A stretch of DNA of 64,000 bases from contig CAYTPQ010000009.1 of assembly GCA_964439835.1 (NCBI GenBank), positions 17,583-81,582 of the forward strand. Direction: 5' to 3'. Position numbers and translations under genes: made by a program. Under the pieces are notes generated by a model that was not told the DNA's origin, searched no databases, and saw nothing but the letters and a program-made list of their open reading frames with translations. This stretch comes from JAGNLM01 sp964439835 (GTDB lineage Bacteria; Pseudomonadota; Gammaproteobacteria; JAABTG01). This document shows, in pieces, positions 44,353 through 52,579 of this stretch (position 1 is the first letter of the stretch; each line of letters starts with the position of its first letter).

Positions 44353-46762
44353 CGTCCTCGGCGACGCCCCGCAGGGCTGCGGCGTAGGTCTGGGCCAGGA
44401 CGGTGAGCTCCGCCAGCCGGGCCTGCACCCGGCCGTTCACGGTATCCGGCGGGTAGAGCCCGTCGGCGTCCGCCTCGCCCGCCGGGGTGCCGGTCAGGAG
44501 CTCGACCGCCTCGTCGACCGTCGCCACCGGGTAGACGGCGAACTGCCCGGCCGCCGCGGCTTCGACCACGTCCCGGCGCAGCATCAGGTGCTTGACGTTG
44601 GCGGCGGGCAGCAGCACCCCCTGGCGGCCGTCGAGCCCCCGCGCGCGGCAGACGTCGAAGAACCCCTCGACCTTCTCGTTGACCCCCCCGACCGCCTGTA
44701 CCTCCCCCCGCTGGTTGACGGAGCCGGTCACCGCGAGCCACTGGCGCACCGGCAGGTCCGCCAGGGCCGAGAGCAGGGCGCAGGCCTCGGCCACCGAGGC
44801 GCTGTCGCCTTCGACCACGCCGTAGGACTGCTCGAAGGTGAGGCTGGCCGAGAACGAGAGGGGCTGGTTGCGGCCGAAGCGGTGGGCGAGGAAGTGCGAG
44901 AGGATCAGCACCCCCTTGGAGTGGATGGCCCCGCCCAGCTCGACCTCGCGCTCGATGTCGACCACCTTGCCGTCGCCGAGCCGGGCGGTGGCGGTGATGC
45001 GCGAGGGCTGGCCGAAGGCGAAGTCCCCGACCTGCACTACCGAAAGCCCGTTCACCTGGGCGACGGCGCTGCCCGCGGTGTCGATGACCAGCGTCCCACG
45101 ACGGATCTCGTCGTGGACCTTCTCCCGGATCCGTCCAGCGCGCCGGAGCTGCGCGTCGAGCGCCTGCTGCACGTCGGCCTCGGTCACCCGGGCGCGGCCG
45201 GCCTCGCCGGCCCAGTAGTCCGCCTCCCGCAGCAGGTCGGTGACCCGCTGCAGCTCGGTCGAGAGCTTCTCGGCGTCGGCCGCGAGCCGCCCGCTCTGTT
45301 CCAGGACCCGGGCGACGGCGGCCCGTTCCAGGGGCCGCAGGCCCTCGCGCCGCTGGACCGTGGCGAGCAGCCGGGCGTACTCGAGCTGGGCGGCGTCGGT
45401 GCGCTCGACCTCTTCGTCGAAGTCCGCCAGGACCTTGAACAGCTCGGTGAACTCGGGGTCCAGGTACTGCAGCAGGTAATAGAGCATCCGGTCGCCGACC
45501 AGCACGACCTTCGCCTCCAGCGGGATCGGCTCGGGCTCGAGCGACACGGTGCTGATCAGGCTCAGCATCTCGCCGAGTGACTCGATCCGCACGCTGTGCG
45601 CCGAGATCGCGCGCTTCAGTCCCTCCCAGGCGTAGGGGGCCATCAGCACCTTGCGGGCGTCCAGGACCAGGTAGCCGCCGTTGGCCCAGTGCAGGGCGCC
45701 GGGCTTGATCAGCGTGAAGTCGGTGACGAGGGTGCCCATCTGGGCGATGTGCTCGGCCCGCCCGATGAGGTTCTGGTAGATGGGGTTGTCCTCGACCACC
45801 ACGGGTGCGCCGGTGCTGCGGCCGTGGTCGACCAGGACGTTGACCTGGTAGCGGCGGAAGGACGGCGCGCCGCTGCCGGCCAGGGTGAAGAGGGTGGGGC
45901 GCTCCTCCTCCGACTTGCGGAAGTCGTCCACGTTCTCGACCACGTCCTCGCCGACTGCGTCCAGATAGGCGAGGACCTGGGGCAGCTCCGAGTAGTCCTT
46001 GCGCAGCTCGTCGATCAGGTGGCCGACTGCGAAGCGCGCGACCTCCCGGTTCAGCGCCTTGAGCTTCTGGCGGGTCTCCTTCTGCCAGCCGGGGAGGCGG
46101 CCGAGGAGGCGCTTCAGCTTCTCCTGCAGCGCCGTGACGACCTGCTCGACCCTGACCTGTTCATCCTTCGGAAGCTTTTCGAACTCGGCGGGGGAGATCA
46201 CCTCGCCGTCCTTGACGGGGCCGAAGGCGAAGCCGGTCGGGGTGTGGATCAGGGCGATGCCCTGCTCGCTCGCCTCGTGGCCGAGCTCGCTGAAGGCCCG
46301 GCTCTGACGGTCCTTCAGCTCCTCCTCGATCTCCTGGACCCGGGTGCGGTACTGGTCACTCTCGAAGGCGGAGGGGACCGCGCTGCGCAGGTCCTCGATC
46401 AGCTGATCCATGTCCCGGCGCAGGGCCCCGCCGCGCCCAGCGGGCAGGCGCAGCGCGACTGGCCGGTGGGGCTGCTCGAAGTTGTGCACGTAGCACCAGT
46501 CGGAAGGCACCGGCGCGGCCCGGGCCCGTTCCTCGAGGACGCGCCGGACGACCTCGTGCTTGCCGAGGCCCGGCGGCCCGAGCACGAACAGGTTGTAGCC
46601 CGGCCGCGCGATCCCGGTGCCGAATCGCAGGGCGTCCAGCGCCCGCTTCTGGCCGACCACCGTGTCGACGTCGGGCAGCTCCTCCGTGGTCTCGAAGGGC
46701 AGCGACTCGGGCGGGCAGCGGCGGTGCAGCCGCTCGGGGGGAAGGGGACCGGAGGCGGTCAT
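44339..46762 (-). CDS. Lon-related ATP-dependent protease
   Basis: This 807-residue cytoplasmic protease belongs to the Lon-related (LonC-type) group, with a compact ATPase and a C-terminal S16 domain. Walker A is GPPGLGKHEVV near residue 60. A long helical insertion fills about 90-330. The proteolytic Ser lies in VVEGDSASVAEACALLSAL near residue 655, and the Lys in GGVNEKVEGFF near 698, giving the Ser-Lys dyad. It differs from canonical Lon by lacking a long N-terminal substrate domain. Its stop overlaps the universal stress protein start. Substrates are unknown; the ATP-binding region may be divergent. Confidence 0.9.
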   Translation of the reverse strand: MTASGPLPPERLHRRCPPESLPFETTEELPDVDTVVGQKRALDALRFGTGIARPGYNLFVLGPPGLGKHEVVRRVLEERARAAPVPSDWCYVHNFEQPHRPVALRLPAGRGGALRRDMDQLIEDLRSAVPSAFESDQYRTRVQEIEEELKDRQSRAFSELGHEASEQGIALIHTPTGFAFGPVKDGEVISPAEFEKLPKDEQVRVEQVVTALQEKLKRLLGRLPGWQKETRQKLKALNREVARFAVGHLIDELRKDYSELPQVLAYLDAVGEDVVENVDDFRKSEEERPTLFTLAGSGAPSFRRYQVNVLVDHGRSTGAPVVVEDNPIYQNLIGRAEHIAQMGTLVTDFTLIKPGALHWANGGYLVLDARKVLMAPYAWEGLKRAISAHSVRIESLGEMLSLISTVSLEPEPIPLEAKVVLVGDRMLYYLLQYLDPEFTELFKVLADFDEEVERTDAAQLEYARLLATVQRREGLRPLERAAVARVLEQSGRLAADAEKLSTELQRVTDLLREADYWAGEAGRARVTEADVQQALDAQLRRAGRIREKVHDEIRRGTLVIDTAGSAVAQVNGLSVVQVGDFAFGQPSRITATARLGDGKVVDIEREVELGGAIHSKGVLILSHFLAHRFGRNQPLSFSASLTFEQSYGVVEGDSASVAEACALLSALADLPVRQWLAVTGSVNQRGEVQAVGGVNEKVEGFFDVCRARGLDGRQGVLLPAANVKHLMLRRDVVEAAAAGQFAVYPVATVDEAVELLTGTPAGEADADGLYPPDTVNGRVQARLAELTVLAQTYAAALRGVAEDDEQG

Positions 46763-46829
46763 GATCGCGATTGCCGGAGCGGTATGCGTACTGTAGCACG
46801 TGCCTCCTGGCCGAGCCGGGGGAGACGGG

Positions 46830-47573
46830 TCAGCGCGACAGCGCGTAGTGGCGGCGGAGGACCTCGCGGGTGAAGGCGGTCCTCAGGTAGAAGCCCCGCG
46901 GGTTCACCCACACGCGCGTCCCGTCCTCGCCGACCCCCCGGGAGAGGCTGCGGGAGCTCGCGGCCTTCGGCCGCACCTGCAGGTAGGTGCCGGTCCGCGC
47001 CGACAGGTCGGCCACGCGCCCCAGGCAGACCAGCTCCATCAGCTCCTCCCAGTCTGTGCGAAGCAAGGCCTCCAGGTCCGGCTCGAGGGTCCAGAGCAGC
47101 GGGCTGCCGACACGCCGGTCGGCGACCGGCGTGGCGCGGTCGGCCTCGACCGGCACCCAGAGCACGCGGGCGAGCTTGCGTCGGACCCAGGACCCGGCCC
47201 AAGTCTCGGCGCAGGCGCCTTCCAGGGGCACAGTACAGACGTAGGTCGACTCCAGCGGCACGCCGCCCCGCCCGACGGGGAGCGTCTTCAGCTCGATCCC
47301 GAGGGCCCGGAAGTCGGGCTCGGCGAGCGACCCGGCGTCGGCGCCCAGCCAGGCCTCCACGAGCTGACCGGGCCAGCCCTTGGCGCGACGCAGGTCTCTC
47401 GGTGCCTGCAGCCCCAGGGCCTGCCCCAGGTCCTCCAGCCGCAGGCCGGCCATCGCCCGGGCCCGCTCCAGGAGCTCGGCCTCGCTTCGCGGCGGGGGTC
47501 GGCCCGGCGGGCGAGGGGGCGGGCGGTACGGCGCGTCCGGTCGCGGCGGGGGAGGGCGCCGGGGGGCGGGCAC
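46830..47573 (-). CDS. mutH: DNA mismatch repair endonuclease MutH
   Basis: This 247-residue enzyme nicks the unmethylated strand at hemimethylated GATC sites after MutS/MutL recognition. Catalytic residues appear in EPDFRALGIELKTLPV near residue 84 (Asp, then Glu-Leu-Lys). Other strong matches are RRVGSPLLWTLEPD near 155, LRTDWEELMELVCLGRV near 172 and YLQVRPKAASSRSL near 200. The N-terminal 30 residues are an unusual Pro/Arg-rich extension preceding the SEAELLERARAMAG start of the normal fold. The start is GTG at 47573. It follows a ThiL-like gene by 10 bases, apparently in one operon with the upstream ArsR repressor. Confidence 0.95.
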   Translation of the reverse strand: MPAPRRPPPPRPDAPYRPPPRPPGRPPPRSEAELLERARAMAGLRLEDLGQALGLQAPRDLRRAKGWPGQLVEAWLGADAGSLAEPDFRALGIELKTLPVGRGGVPLESTYVCTVPLEGACAETWAGSWVRRKLARVLWVPVEADRATPVADRRVGSPLLWTLEPDLEALLRTDWEELMELVCLGRVADLSARTGTYLQVRPKAASSRSLSRGVGEDGTRVWVNPRGFYLRTAFTREVLRRHYALSR

Positions 47574-47583
47574 GGCTGCCGCG

Positions 47584-48525
47584 TCAGGACGAGAGGTCGG
47601 TCCCGTCGGCCAGCAGACAGCGCAGACCGCGGGCGCGCTCCACCGTGCCGACCCAGGTCAGGGCCGGATCGAGGCCGGCGGCTCGTGCCTCGACCTCCCC
47701 CTGGCGCTCGGCCGGGACAGTGACGACCAGCTCGCCGTCTCCCCCTGCGGCGAAGGGCAGGGTCCAGCCGCCCACCCGCTCCAGGTGCGGCCGGAGCGTC
47801 GCCGAGACCGGTAGCTGCTCGGCGTACAGCGTCGCGCCGACGCCGCTGCGGTCGAGGAGATCGCCCAGGCCCCGGGCCAGGCCGCCGGGCAAGTCGGTGG
47901 CGGCGCTCGCGACCCCCCGCACCGCCATGCCGAGTGCGAGGCGGGGCTCGGGCCGCGTCAGCCGGCGCTCGGCGGCCTCCCGGTCGCGGACCGGGATCCG
48001 GACCTCCTCCCGGCGGGCGAGGAGGGCAAGGGCTGCGTCGCCGAGCCAGCCCGAGACGTAAACGAGGTCCCCGGGCCGGGCGCCGTCGCAGGGGGTGGCC
48101 TGGCCCGCGGGCACCCAGCCCTGGACGTGCACGGTGGCCGAGAGTGGACCGGCCGTCGTGTCGCCACCGACCAACTCGAGGTCGTATCGGCTGGCGAGCA
48201 TGAACAGGGACTCGCTGAAGGCGGCGAGCCAGGACTCGTCCGGGGCGGGGAGGGTGAGCGCCAGCGTGAGCCAGCGAGGCGTTGCGCCTGCCGCGGCGAT
48301 GGCCCCCAGGGCCTCAGCGAGCAGGCCGTGGGCAAGGTCGGCGGGCGAGGCAGGGTCCGCGCCGGCGGACCCACCCGACCGGGTCGCGGCGACGACGACC
48401 GCCTCGGTTCCGGGAGGCAGGAGCAGGACTGCCGCGTCATCCCCAACGCCGATTTCCACGTCGGCGCGGACCCCGCCACGGCGGGCGAAATACCGCTCAA
48501 TCAGGGCGAACTCGCTCAGCGACAC
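47584..48525 (-). CDS. thiL: ThiL-like protein, copy 1, with lost active-site motifs
   Basis: This 313-residue protein clearly belongs to the ThiL (thiamine-monophosphate kinase, PurM superfamily) family. The N-terminus SLSEFALIERYFARR, the nucleotide motif GVGDDAAVL (Asp29, Asp30) and VGGDTTAGPLS (residues 119-129) are intact. Three other motifs are lost. TDTLVAG is replaced by AATRSGG (46-52), NLSDLAAMGA by ALGAIAAAGA (72-81), and D.SDGL by DLPGGL (211-216). The C-terminal GGDDYEL is also altered to GGDGEL. Either this is a pseudoenzyme or it works with the second copy (50578-51615), whose defects are the opposite. Start is GTG 48525. It is transcribed with ArsR copy 2 upstream and mutH downstream. 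Confidence 0.85.
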   Translation of the reverse strand: MSLSEFALIERYFARRGGVRADVEIGVGDDAAVLLLPPGTEAVVVAATRSGGSAGADPASPADLAHGLLAEALGAIAAAGATPRWLTLALTLPAPDESWLAAFSESLFMLASRYDLELVGGDTTAGPLSATVHVQGWVPAGQATPCDGARPGDLVYVSGWLGDAALALLARREEVRIPVRDREAAERRLTRPEPRLALGMAVRGVASAATDLPGGLARGLGDLLDRSGVGATLYAEQLPVSATLRPHLERVGGWTLPFAAGGDGELVVTVPAERQGEVEARAAGLDPALTWVGTVERARGLRCLLADGTDLSS

Positions 48526-48568
48526 GCGCCGACGCGGGCTGGGTTTGAAGGCAGGCTGCGCTGCGGGC

Positions 48569-48931
48569 TCAGTGGCTCTGGGGGCAGAAGACCGACCGCA
48601 TCGCCATGATGAGCGACAGGATGCGCGGGTCGCGAATGCGGTAGAGGACCTGGTTACCCTGCTTGCGGTTCTCCAGCACGCCCCGCTCCAGCATGTGGGC
48701 CAGGTGCTGGGAGATGTTGCTCTGGGAGGTCTGGTGCACCAGGTTGGTGAGCTCCTGCACCGAGACCTCGCCGGTGCTGATCAGGCACAGGAGCTTCAGG
48801 CGCAGGGGATGCGCCATCGCCTTGACCGCATGGGCTGTGCGGTTAAGCTCCCAGTCATCCAGATCCAGGCGGTCGGTACTGTCCACGCCCGGGAAGAACA
48901 CGAGCTCCGCTTTCGACTCCTGCGCCACCAT
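48569..48931 (-). CDS. ArsR-family repressor, persulfide-sensor type, copy 2
   Basis: This 120-residue winged-helix repressor is a paralog of the protein at 16626-16961. The core is KAMAHPLRLKLLCL near residue 37 and the recognition helix is TSQSNISQHLAHM near 68. Cys49 (KLLCLI) and Cys116 (RSVFCP) are 67 residues apart, the arrangement of SqrR/BigR/YgaV reactive-sulfur sensors, with one residue inserted before the recognition helix. An N-terminal extension of about 30 residues is acidic. An inverted repeat AATTT-N6-AAATT lies upstream near a -10-like TAGAAT, suggesting autorepression. It is the first gene before thiL copy 1 and mutH, 43 bases upstream of the former. Confidence 0.85.
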   Translation of the reverse strand: MVAQESKAELVFFPGVDSTDRLDLDDWELNRTAHAVKAMAHPLRLKLLCLISTGEVSVQELTNLVHQTSQSNISQHLAHMLERGVLENRKQGNQVLYRIRDPRILSLIMAMRSVFCPQSH

Positions 48932-48977
48932 GGTGCACGTCCTCTGGACGATCGTCAGGCCTGAACGAGCCTTTGTT

Positions 48978-48993
48978 AATTTGTGATGAAATT
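48978..48993 (-). promoter_or_regulatory. Candidate operator before the second ArsR gene
   Basis: AATTTGTGATGAAATT is a perfect 5-6-5 inverted repeat in an A/T-rich island 47 bases upstream of the ArsR ATG. It overlaps a -10-like TAGAAT (minus strand, 48991-48996). A TTGACA lies further up at about 49018-49023, at 21 bases, too long for a standard spacer. Confidence 0.42.
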
Positions 48994-49046
48994 CTAGCAG
49001 GCTGTGTAAGGGAATACTGTCAAGCTGTCAATCGCAGGGGGGACGC

Positions 49047-49442
49047 TCACCACGTTTCCGTGCAGTTCAGGTAGGCAACGATCCGTTCCATGCCCTCGAT
49101 CCCTCCCTCCACCATCACCGCGAGGGGCGTCTGGTCCCCGAACATGGGGTGGGGGGTCGTGACCCAGTAGCGGGCCATCGCGACGTTGTGCGGGAAGGCG
49201 GTGCGCACCGCCCGCTCGATGCTGAGCAGGTGGGAGAGCCGCGCCAGGGTCGCGCGGTCGGGGGTCAGTGCGAGCGGCGCGGTGCGCCGGCCGCGGCCCC
49301 GGGCCGGCGCCGGGGCACCGAGCAGCACGGCCTGTTCCCCGGGGGCGACGCCCCACTCGTCCAGGACCCGCAGGACGACTGCCGCGATCTCGCTGACGTG
49401 GTCGGGCTCGAGCAGGGGCTCGCGGTCCAGGTCGTCCTGCAT
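49047..49442 (-). CDS. Orphan DUF2384 (MbcA/ParS/Xre toxin-binding) protein
   Basis: This 131-residue protein ends in a DUF2384 domain, seen in HLLSIERAVRTAFPHNVAMARYWV (about residues 70-93), then TPHPMFGDQTPLAVMVEGG and a final helix. This is the toxin-binding domain of RES-Xre type antitoxins. The N-terminus holds an acidic helix (EPDHVSEIAAVVLRVLDEWG) and a Pro/Arg linker, but I cannot confirm a DNA-binding helix-turn-helix. No RES toxin gene is adjacent, so it is probably not a classical toxin-antitoxin module; stand-alone members exist. Start ATG 49442 with a GAGGG site. The transglycosylase gene lies upstream. Confidence 0.78.
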   Translation of the reverse strand: MQDDLDREPLLEPDHVSEIAAVVLRVLDEWGVAPGEQAVLLGAPAPARGRGRRTAPLALTPDRATLARLSHLLSIERAVRTAFPHNVAMARYWVTTPHPMFGDQTPLAVMVEGGIEGMERIVAYLNCTETW

Positions 49443-49542
49443 GGTTCTGGCCCTCGCGCGGTGTATCTGGGCGCCAGCGTACCGCAAGCCCCCCGGCGAG
49501 GCCACGCAGCGGCTGGGGGGCCGGAGGGCGTCGCCGGGCGCG

Positions 49543-50202
49543 TCAGCCGTCCCGTTCGAGGTTGCGGAAGAACAGGCCCATGACCCGCTGGACGTAGGTC
49601 TGGGTCTCTTCGTAGGGCGGGATCTGATTGCCGTGCCGTTCCACGGCGCCCTCGCCGGCGTTGTAGGCGGCGAGGGCGAGCTTGAGGCTCTGGAAGCGGT
49701 CGAGCAACTCGCGCAGGTAGCGGGCGCCACCGTGGACGTTCTGCTCCGGGTCCCAAGGGTCGGCGACGCCGAAGCGCTGGGCGGTTCCCGGCATCAACTG
49801 CATCAACCCCATCGCCCCCGCCCGGGACAGGGCCTCCGGGTCGTAGTTGGACTCGGCGGTGATGACGGCGTGGATGAGGGCGGGGCTGACGCCCCAGCGC
49901 TGGGAGGCCTCGTACACCAGCGGCGAGAACTCCTTCACCCCGGACGTGCGTGGGTTGAGCGGCCGAGCCCGCATCGCCGCCCGTGCCTCGGCGAGACCCG
50001 TGGGCGTGGTCTGCTGGGGCACGCTGCGCATGAAGAGCTTGTAGCCGGGGTGGGTCGGGCGGTCGGTAAAGTGCACCGTGCCGCGCGGGTCGACGTAGCG
50101 GTAGATGTCGGCGCGGGCCGAGGGAGGGGATAGGGACAGGGCGAGTCCGCACCCAATAAGCACGGTGATGATCGCTGCCCGAGGTCTTGCGTCACCCAGC
50201 AT
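49543..50202 (-). CDS. DUF4124 - lytic transglycosylase
   Basis: This 219-residue exported enzyme has a signal peptide to about residue 31 (LALSLSPPSARA) and a DUF4124 module (IYRYVDPRGTVHFTDRPTH). An SLT (Slt70/MltC-type) domain begins near residue 90. The catalytic Glu is in HAVITAESNYDPEALSRAGAMGLMQLMPGTA, and the later AYNAGEGAVERHG confirms the lysozyme fold. It cleaves peptidoglycan with 1,6-anhydro product. The combination of DUF4124 with an SLT domain is common in gammaproteobacteria. A palindromic repeat precedes it. Confidence 0.92.
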   Translation of the reverse strand: MLGDARPRAAIITVLIGCGLALSLSPPSARADIYRYVDPRGTVHFTDRPTHPGYKLFMRSVPQQTTPTGLAEARAAMRARPLNPRTSGVKEFSPLVYEASQRWGVSPALIHAVITAESNYDPEALSRAGAMGLMQLMPGTAQRFGVADPWDPEQNVHGGARYLRELLDRFQSLKLALAAYNAGEGAVERHGNQIPPYEETQTYVQRVMGLFFRNLERDG

Positions 50203-50434
50203 TCGTGATCCAGCCCCCCGATGGCATCACGGTAACCCCAGCCAGAGCGCCGGCAAGTGTAGTACGAAAGCCGCGCGGATGCGCGGCACCGAGTCGTCGC
50301 TCTGGCCGCTCGGCCGTGCTCAGCCAGTCCCTGTCCATTCGCCTATAGCGGCCAAGTACAGCAAAGTTCGAGGGTTCTGCTGCTATCGACTCGACGTTTT
50401 TGCCGTGACCGGACCATTCAACGTTGGCCTGCGA

Positions 50435-50543
50435 GCGGGCTCCCGGTACGGCCCCGCGGGACCGTATGCCGCCGGGACGGCGGCATCCGAGCCTACAGGG
50501 ACGTATTCACGGCGTGGCCCGTGGGGCCGTACCGGGAACCCGC
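50435..50543. repeat. 109-bp palindromic intergenic repeat, copy D
   Basis: Fourth copy, inverted relative to copies A and C. Outer arms at 50435-50455 and 50523-50543 match at 20 of 21 positions. The inner hairpin ATGCCGCCG...CGGCGGCAT is perfect. It lies just past the thiL copy 2 stop (50578) in the gap to the transglycosylase gene. Confidence 0.92.
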
Positions 50544-50577
50544 CCCTCTGGAGCCCAATGGAGCTTGTTTCCGCCGC

Positions 50578-51615
50578 TCAACGCTTACCAGAGGCGAACA
50601 CCGCACCCTGCGTGAAATGCTCATAGCCCGCGGGAATCGTGAGCGCCGTGTGCTCGGGCGTGAGGCAAGTGAGTCCCGGTGTGTCGACAATCCGGCCGAT
50701 GCGAGTCACTGGGACACCGGCCGCTCGGGCGGCGCGCTCGACCTCGTCCTCCCGCTGGCGGGGGACGGTGAACGCGAGCTCATAGTCGTCCCCCCCCGCC
50801 AGGGCGAGCCGCCAGGCGGTGGGCAGATCGACGGCCTCGCGCAGGGCGGAGGAGAGGGGGAGGCGGGCGGCCTCGATCTCGGCGCCGACGCCGCTTGCGG
50901 CGAGCACGTGGCCAAGGTCGGCGGCGAGGCCGTCGGAGACGTCGATGGCCGCGCTCGCCCGGCCGCGCAGGGCCAGACCGAGGGCGACCCGGGGCTCGGG
51001 CCGGTCGAGGCGCTGGCGCGCCGTCGCGAGGGCCGCGGGCGGCAGGGGCCGCCCGTGCAGCAGGGCCTCCAGGGCGAGGCCCGCGTCGCCGAGGGTGCCG
51101 GAGACGTACACGCCGTCACCCGGCCGGGCGCCCTGGCGCAGGGTCGCCGTGCCGGCCGGAAGATGGCCGTAGACCTCGACCGTGACCCTTAGCGGGGCGT
51201 CGACCTGGTAGCCCGCGACGAGGGCGACGCCGTGGCGCCTGGCCAGCTCCCCCAGGCCCCCGAAGAAGGCACCCGCCCAGTTGAGGGGAGCGGATTGCCG
51301 GTCCATGCCCAGGGTGGGATCCGCCCAGCCGTCCGGGGCTTCCGTCGCCGTCCCGGGCAGGCTCAGGGCGACGCTGCAGGCGAGGGGGGCGGCGCCCATG
51401 GCCGCCAGGTCGCTCAGGTTCACGGCGAGGGCCTTGTGGCCCACGTCTTCCGGGCGGGTGTCCAGGGGGAAGTGGACGCCGGCGACCAGGGTGTCGACGG
51501 CGACGGCGAGGGCTGCACCCGGCGGCAGGGGCACTGTGCCACGCCGGCAGGGGGCGGCGGCGCCGGTGGACGCTCTACCCCGCCGCCGGGCGCGGCGCTC
51601 CGACGGGTCCGTCAC
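50578..51615 (-). CDS. thiL: ThiL-like protein, copy 2, with lost N-terminal and GGDTT motifs
   Basis: This 345-residue protein occupies the usual nusB-thiL position. VDTLVAGVHF (residues 40-49), NLSDLAAMGA (66-75), DVSDGLAADL (224-233) and AGGDDYELAFTV are all intact. The N-terminal 35 residues, however, are Arg/Ala/Pro-rich with no GEF.LI..FF start and no GDDAA. GGDTT is changed to AGYQV (134-138), and a 20-odd-residue insertion occurs near 90-112. Its losses are the opposite of copy 1 at 47584-48525. I found no GDDAA in the other frames upstream. The start is GTG 51615, 14 bases after nusB. Whether it makes thiamine diphosphate alone is doubtful. Confidence 0.88.
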   Translation of the reverse strand: MTDPSERRARRRGRASTGAAAPCRRGTVPLPPGAALAVAVDTLVAGVHFPLDTRPEDVGHKALAVNLSDLAAMGAAPLACSVALSLPGTATEAPDGWADPTLGMDRQSAPLNWAGAFFGGLGELARRHGVALVAGYQVDAPLRVTVEVYGHLPAGTATLRQGARPGDGVYVSGTLGDAGLALEALLHGRPLPPAALATARQRLDRPEPRVALGLALRGRASAAIDVSDGLAADLGHVLAASGVGAEIEAARLPLSSALREAVDLPTAWRLALAGGDDYELAFTVPRQREDEVERAARAAGVPVTRIGRIVDTPGLTCLTPEHTALTIPAGYEHFTQGAVFASGKR

Positions 51616-51628
51616 TGCGGCGGGCCTG

Positions 51629-52090
51629 TCACCCGGAGTCGGCGGGCGGGCCGCCGACCTCGAGCGGGCGGAGCTGGCGCGCCAGCCGGTCGAGGGTGGC
51701 GTTGACGTAGCGGTGGCCCTGCTCGGCCCCGAACCGCCGGGCGATGTCCACCGCCTCGTTGATCACCACGCGGTAGGGGACCTCGGGGCGCTCGGCCAGC
51801 TCGTAGGCCGCCAGGCGCAGGATCGCGCGCTCGACCGGGTCGACCTGGGGGATCGGGCGGTCGAGCAGTGGCGCCAGGTGGGCGTCGAGCGCCTCGACCC
51901 CCGCCGCGACGCCGTGGACCAGGTCGTGGAAGTACTCGGCGTCGACCCGCCCCATGTCCTGCTCCTCCCGGAACTGGCGCTCGATGTCGGCCGGGTCCTG
52001 GGCCGTCATCTGCCACTGGTACAGCGCCTGGAGCGCCGCGCGCCGGGCGTGGCGGCGGGCCTGGTGGCCGCGCCCGGCGGGGGAGGTCAT
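51629..52090 (-). CDS. nusB: Transcription antitermination factor NusB
   Basis: This 153-residue all-helical RNA-binding protein acts with NusE (S10) at boxA in rRNA antitermination. Typical features are the basic N-terminus RRHARRAALQALYQW and the C-terminal VPYRVVINEAVDIARRFG segment. It overlaps ribH by 4 bases, so it is translationally coupled to riboflavin synthesis genes, the common gammaproteobacterial order. An N-terminal MTSPAGRGHQ stretch is slightly longer than in E. coli. It is followed by thiL. Confidence 0.94.
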   Translation of the reverse strand: MTSPAGRGHQARRHARRAALQALYQWQMTAQDPADIERQFREEQDMGRVDAEYFHDLVHGVAAGVEALDAHLAPLLDRPIPQVDPVERAILRLAAYELAERPEVPYRVVINEAVDIARRFGAEQGHRYVNATLDRLARQLRPLEVGGPPADSG

Positions 52091-52563
52091 GGGGTGATCT
52101 TACGCAGCAGGCTCACCATCTCCAGCGCCGACATCGCCGCCTCCGCGCCCTTGTTTCCGGCCTTGGTGCCGGAGCGCTCGATGGCCTGCTCGATGGTATC
52201 GACGGTGAGGACCCCGAAGCCGATGGGAACGTCCTGCTCCATGGAGACGTGGGCGAGCCCCTTGGTGGCCTCGCCGGCCACGTACTCAAAGTGCGGTGTG
52301 CCGCCCCGGATGACCGCGCCGACCGCGACGATTGCGTCGAAGCGCCGGCTGGCCGCGAGGCGCTTGGCAGCCAGCGGGATCTCCCAGGAGCCCGGGACCC
52401 GCACGACGGTGATGTGGTCGCGGGCGACTCCGTGCCGGGTCAGGGCGTCGACGGCGCCACCGAGCAGGCTCTCGACCACGAAGCTGTTGAAGCGGCTGAC
52501 GACGATCGCGAAACGGGCGCCGTCGGCCTGGAATTCGCCCTCGAGGGTGGTGATGTCCGTCAC
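52087..52563 (-). CDS. ribH: 6,7-dimethyl-8-ribityllumazine synthase
   Basis: This 158-residue enzyme joins the DHBP-derived four-carbon unit to the pyrimidine to give lumazine, the riboflavin synthase substrate. Motifs include ARFAIVVSRFNSFV near residue 16, GSWEIPLAAKRLA near 58 and VAVGAVIRGGTPHFEYVAGE near 80 with the catalytic histidine. The protein forms icosahedral or pentameric shells in the family. The start is GTG at 52563. It lies 16 bases after the ribBA stop and overlaps nusB. Confidence 0.95.
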   Translation of the reverse strand: MTDITTLEGEFQADGARFAIVVSRFNSFVVESLLGGAVDALTRHGVARDHITVVRVPGSWEIPLAAKRLAASRRFDAIVAVGAVIRGGTPHFEYVAGEATKGLAHVSMEQDVPIGFGVLTVDTIEQAIERSGTKAGNKGAEAAMSALEMVSLLRKITP

Positions 52564-52579
52564 TGGCGTTCCTCCCGCC

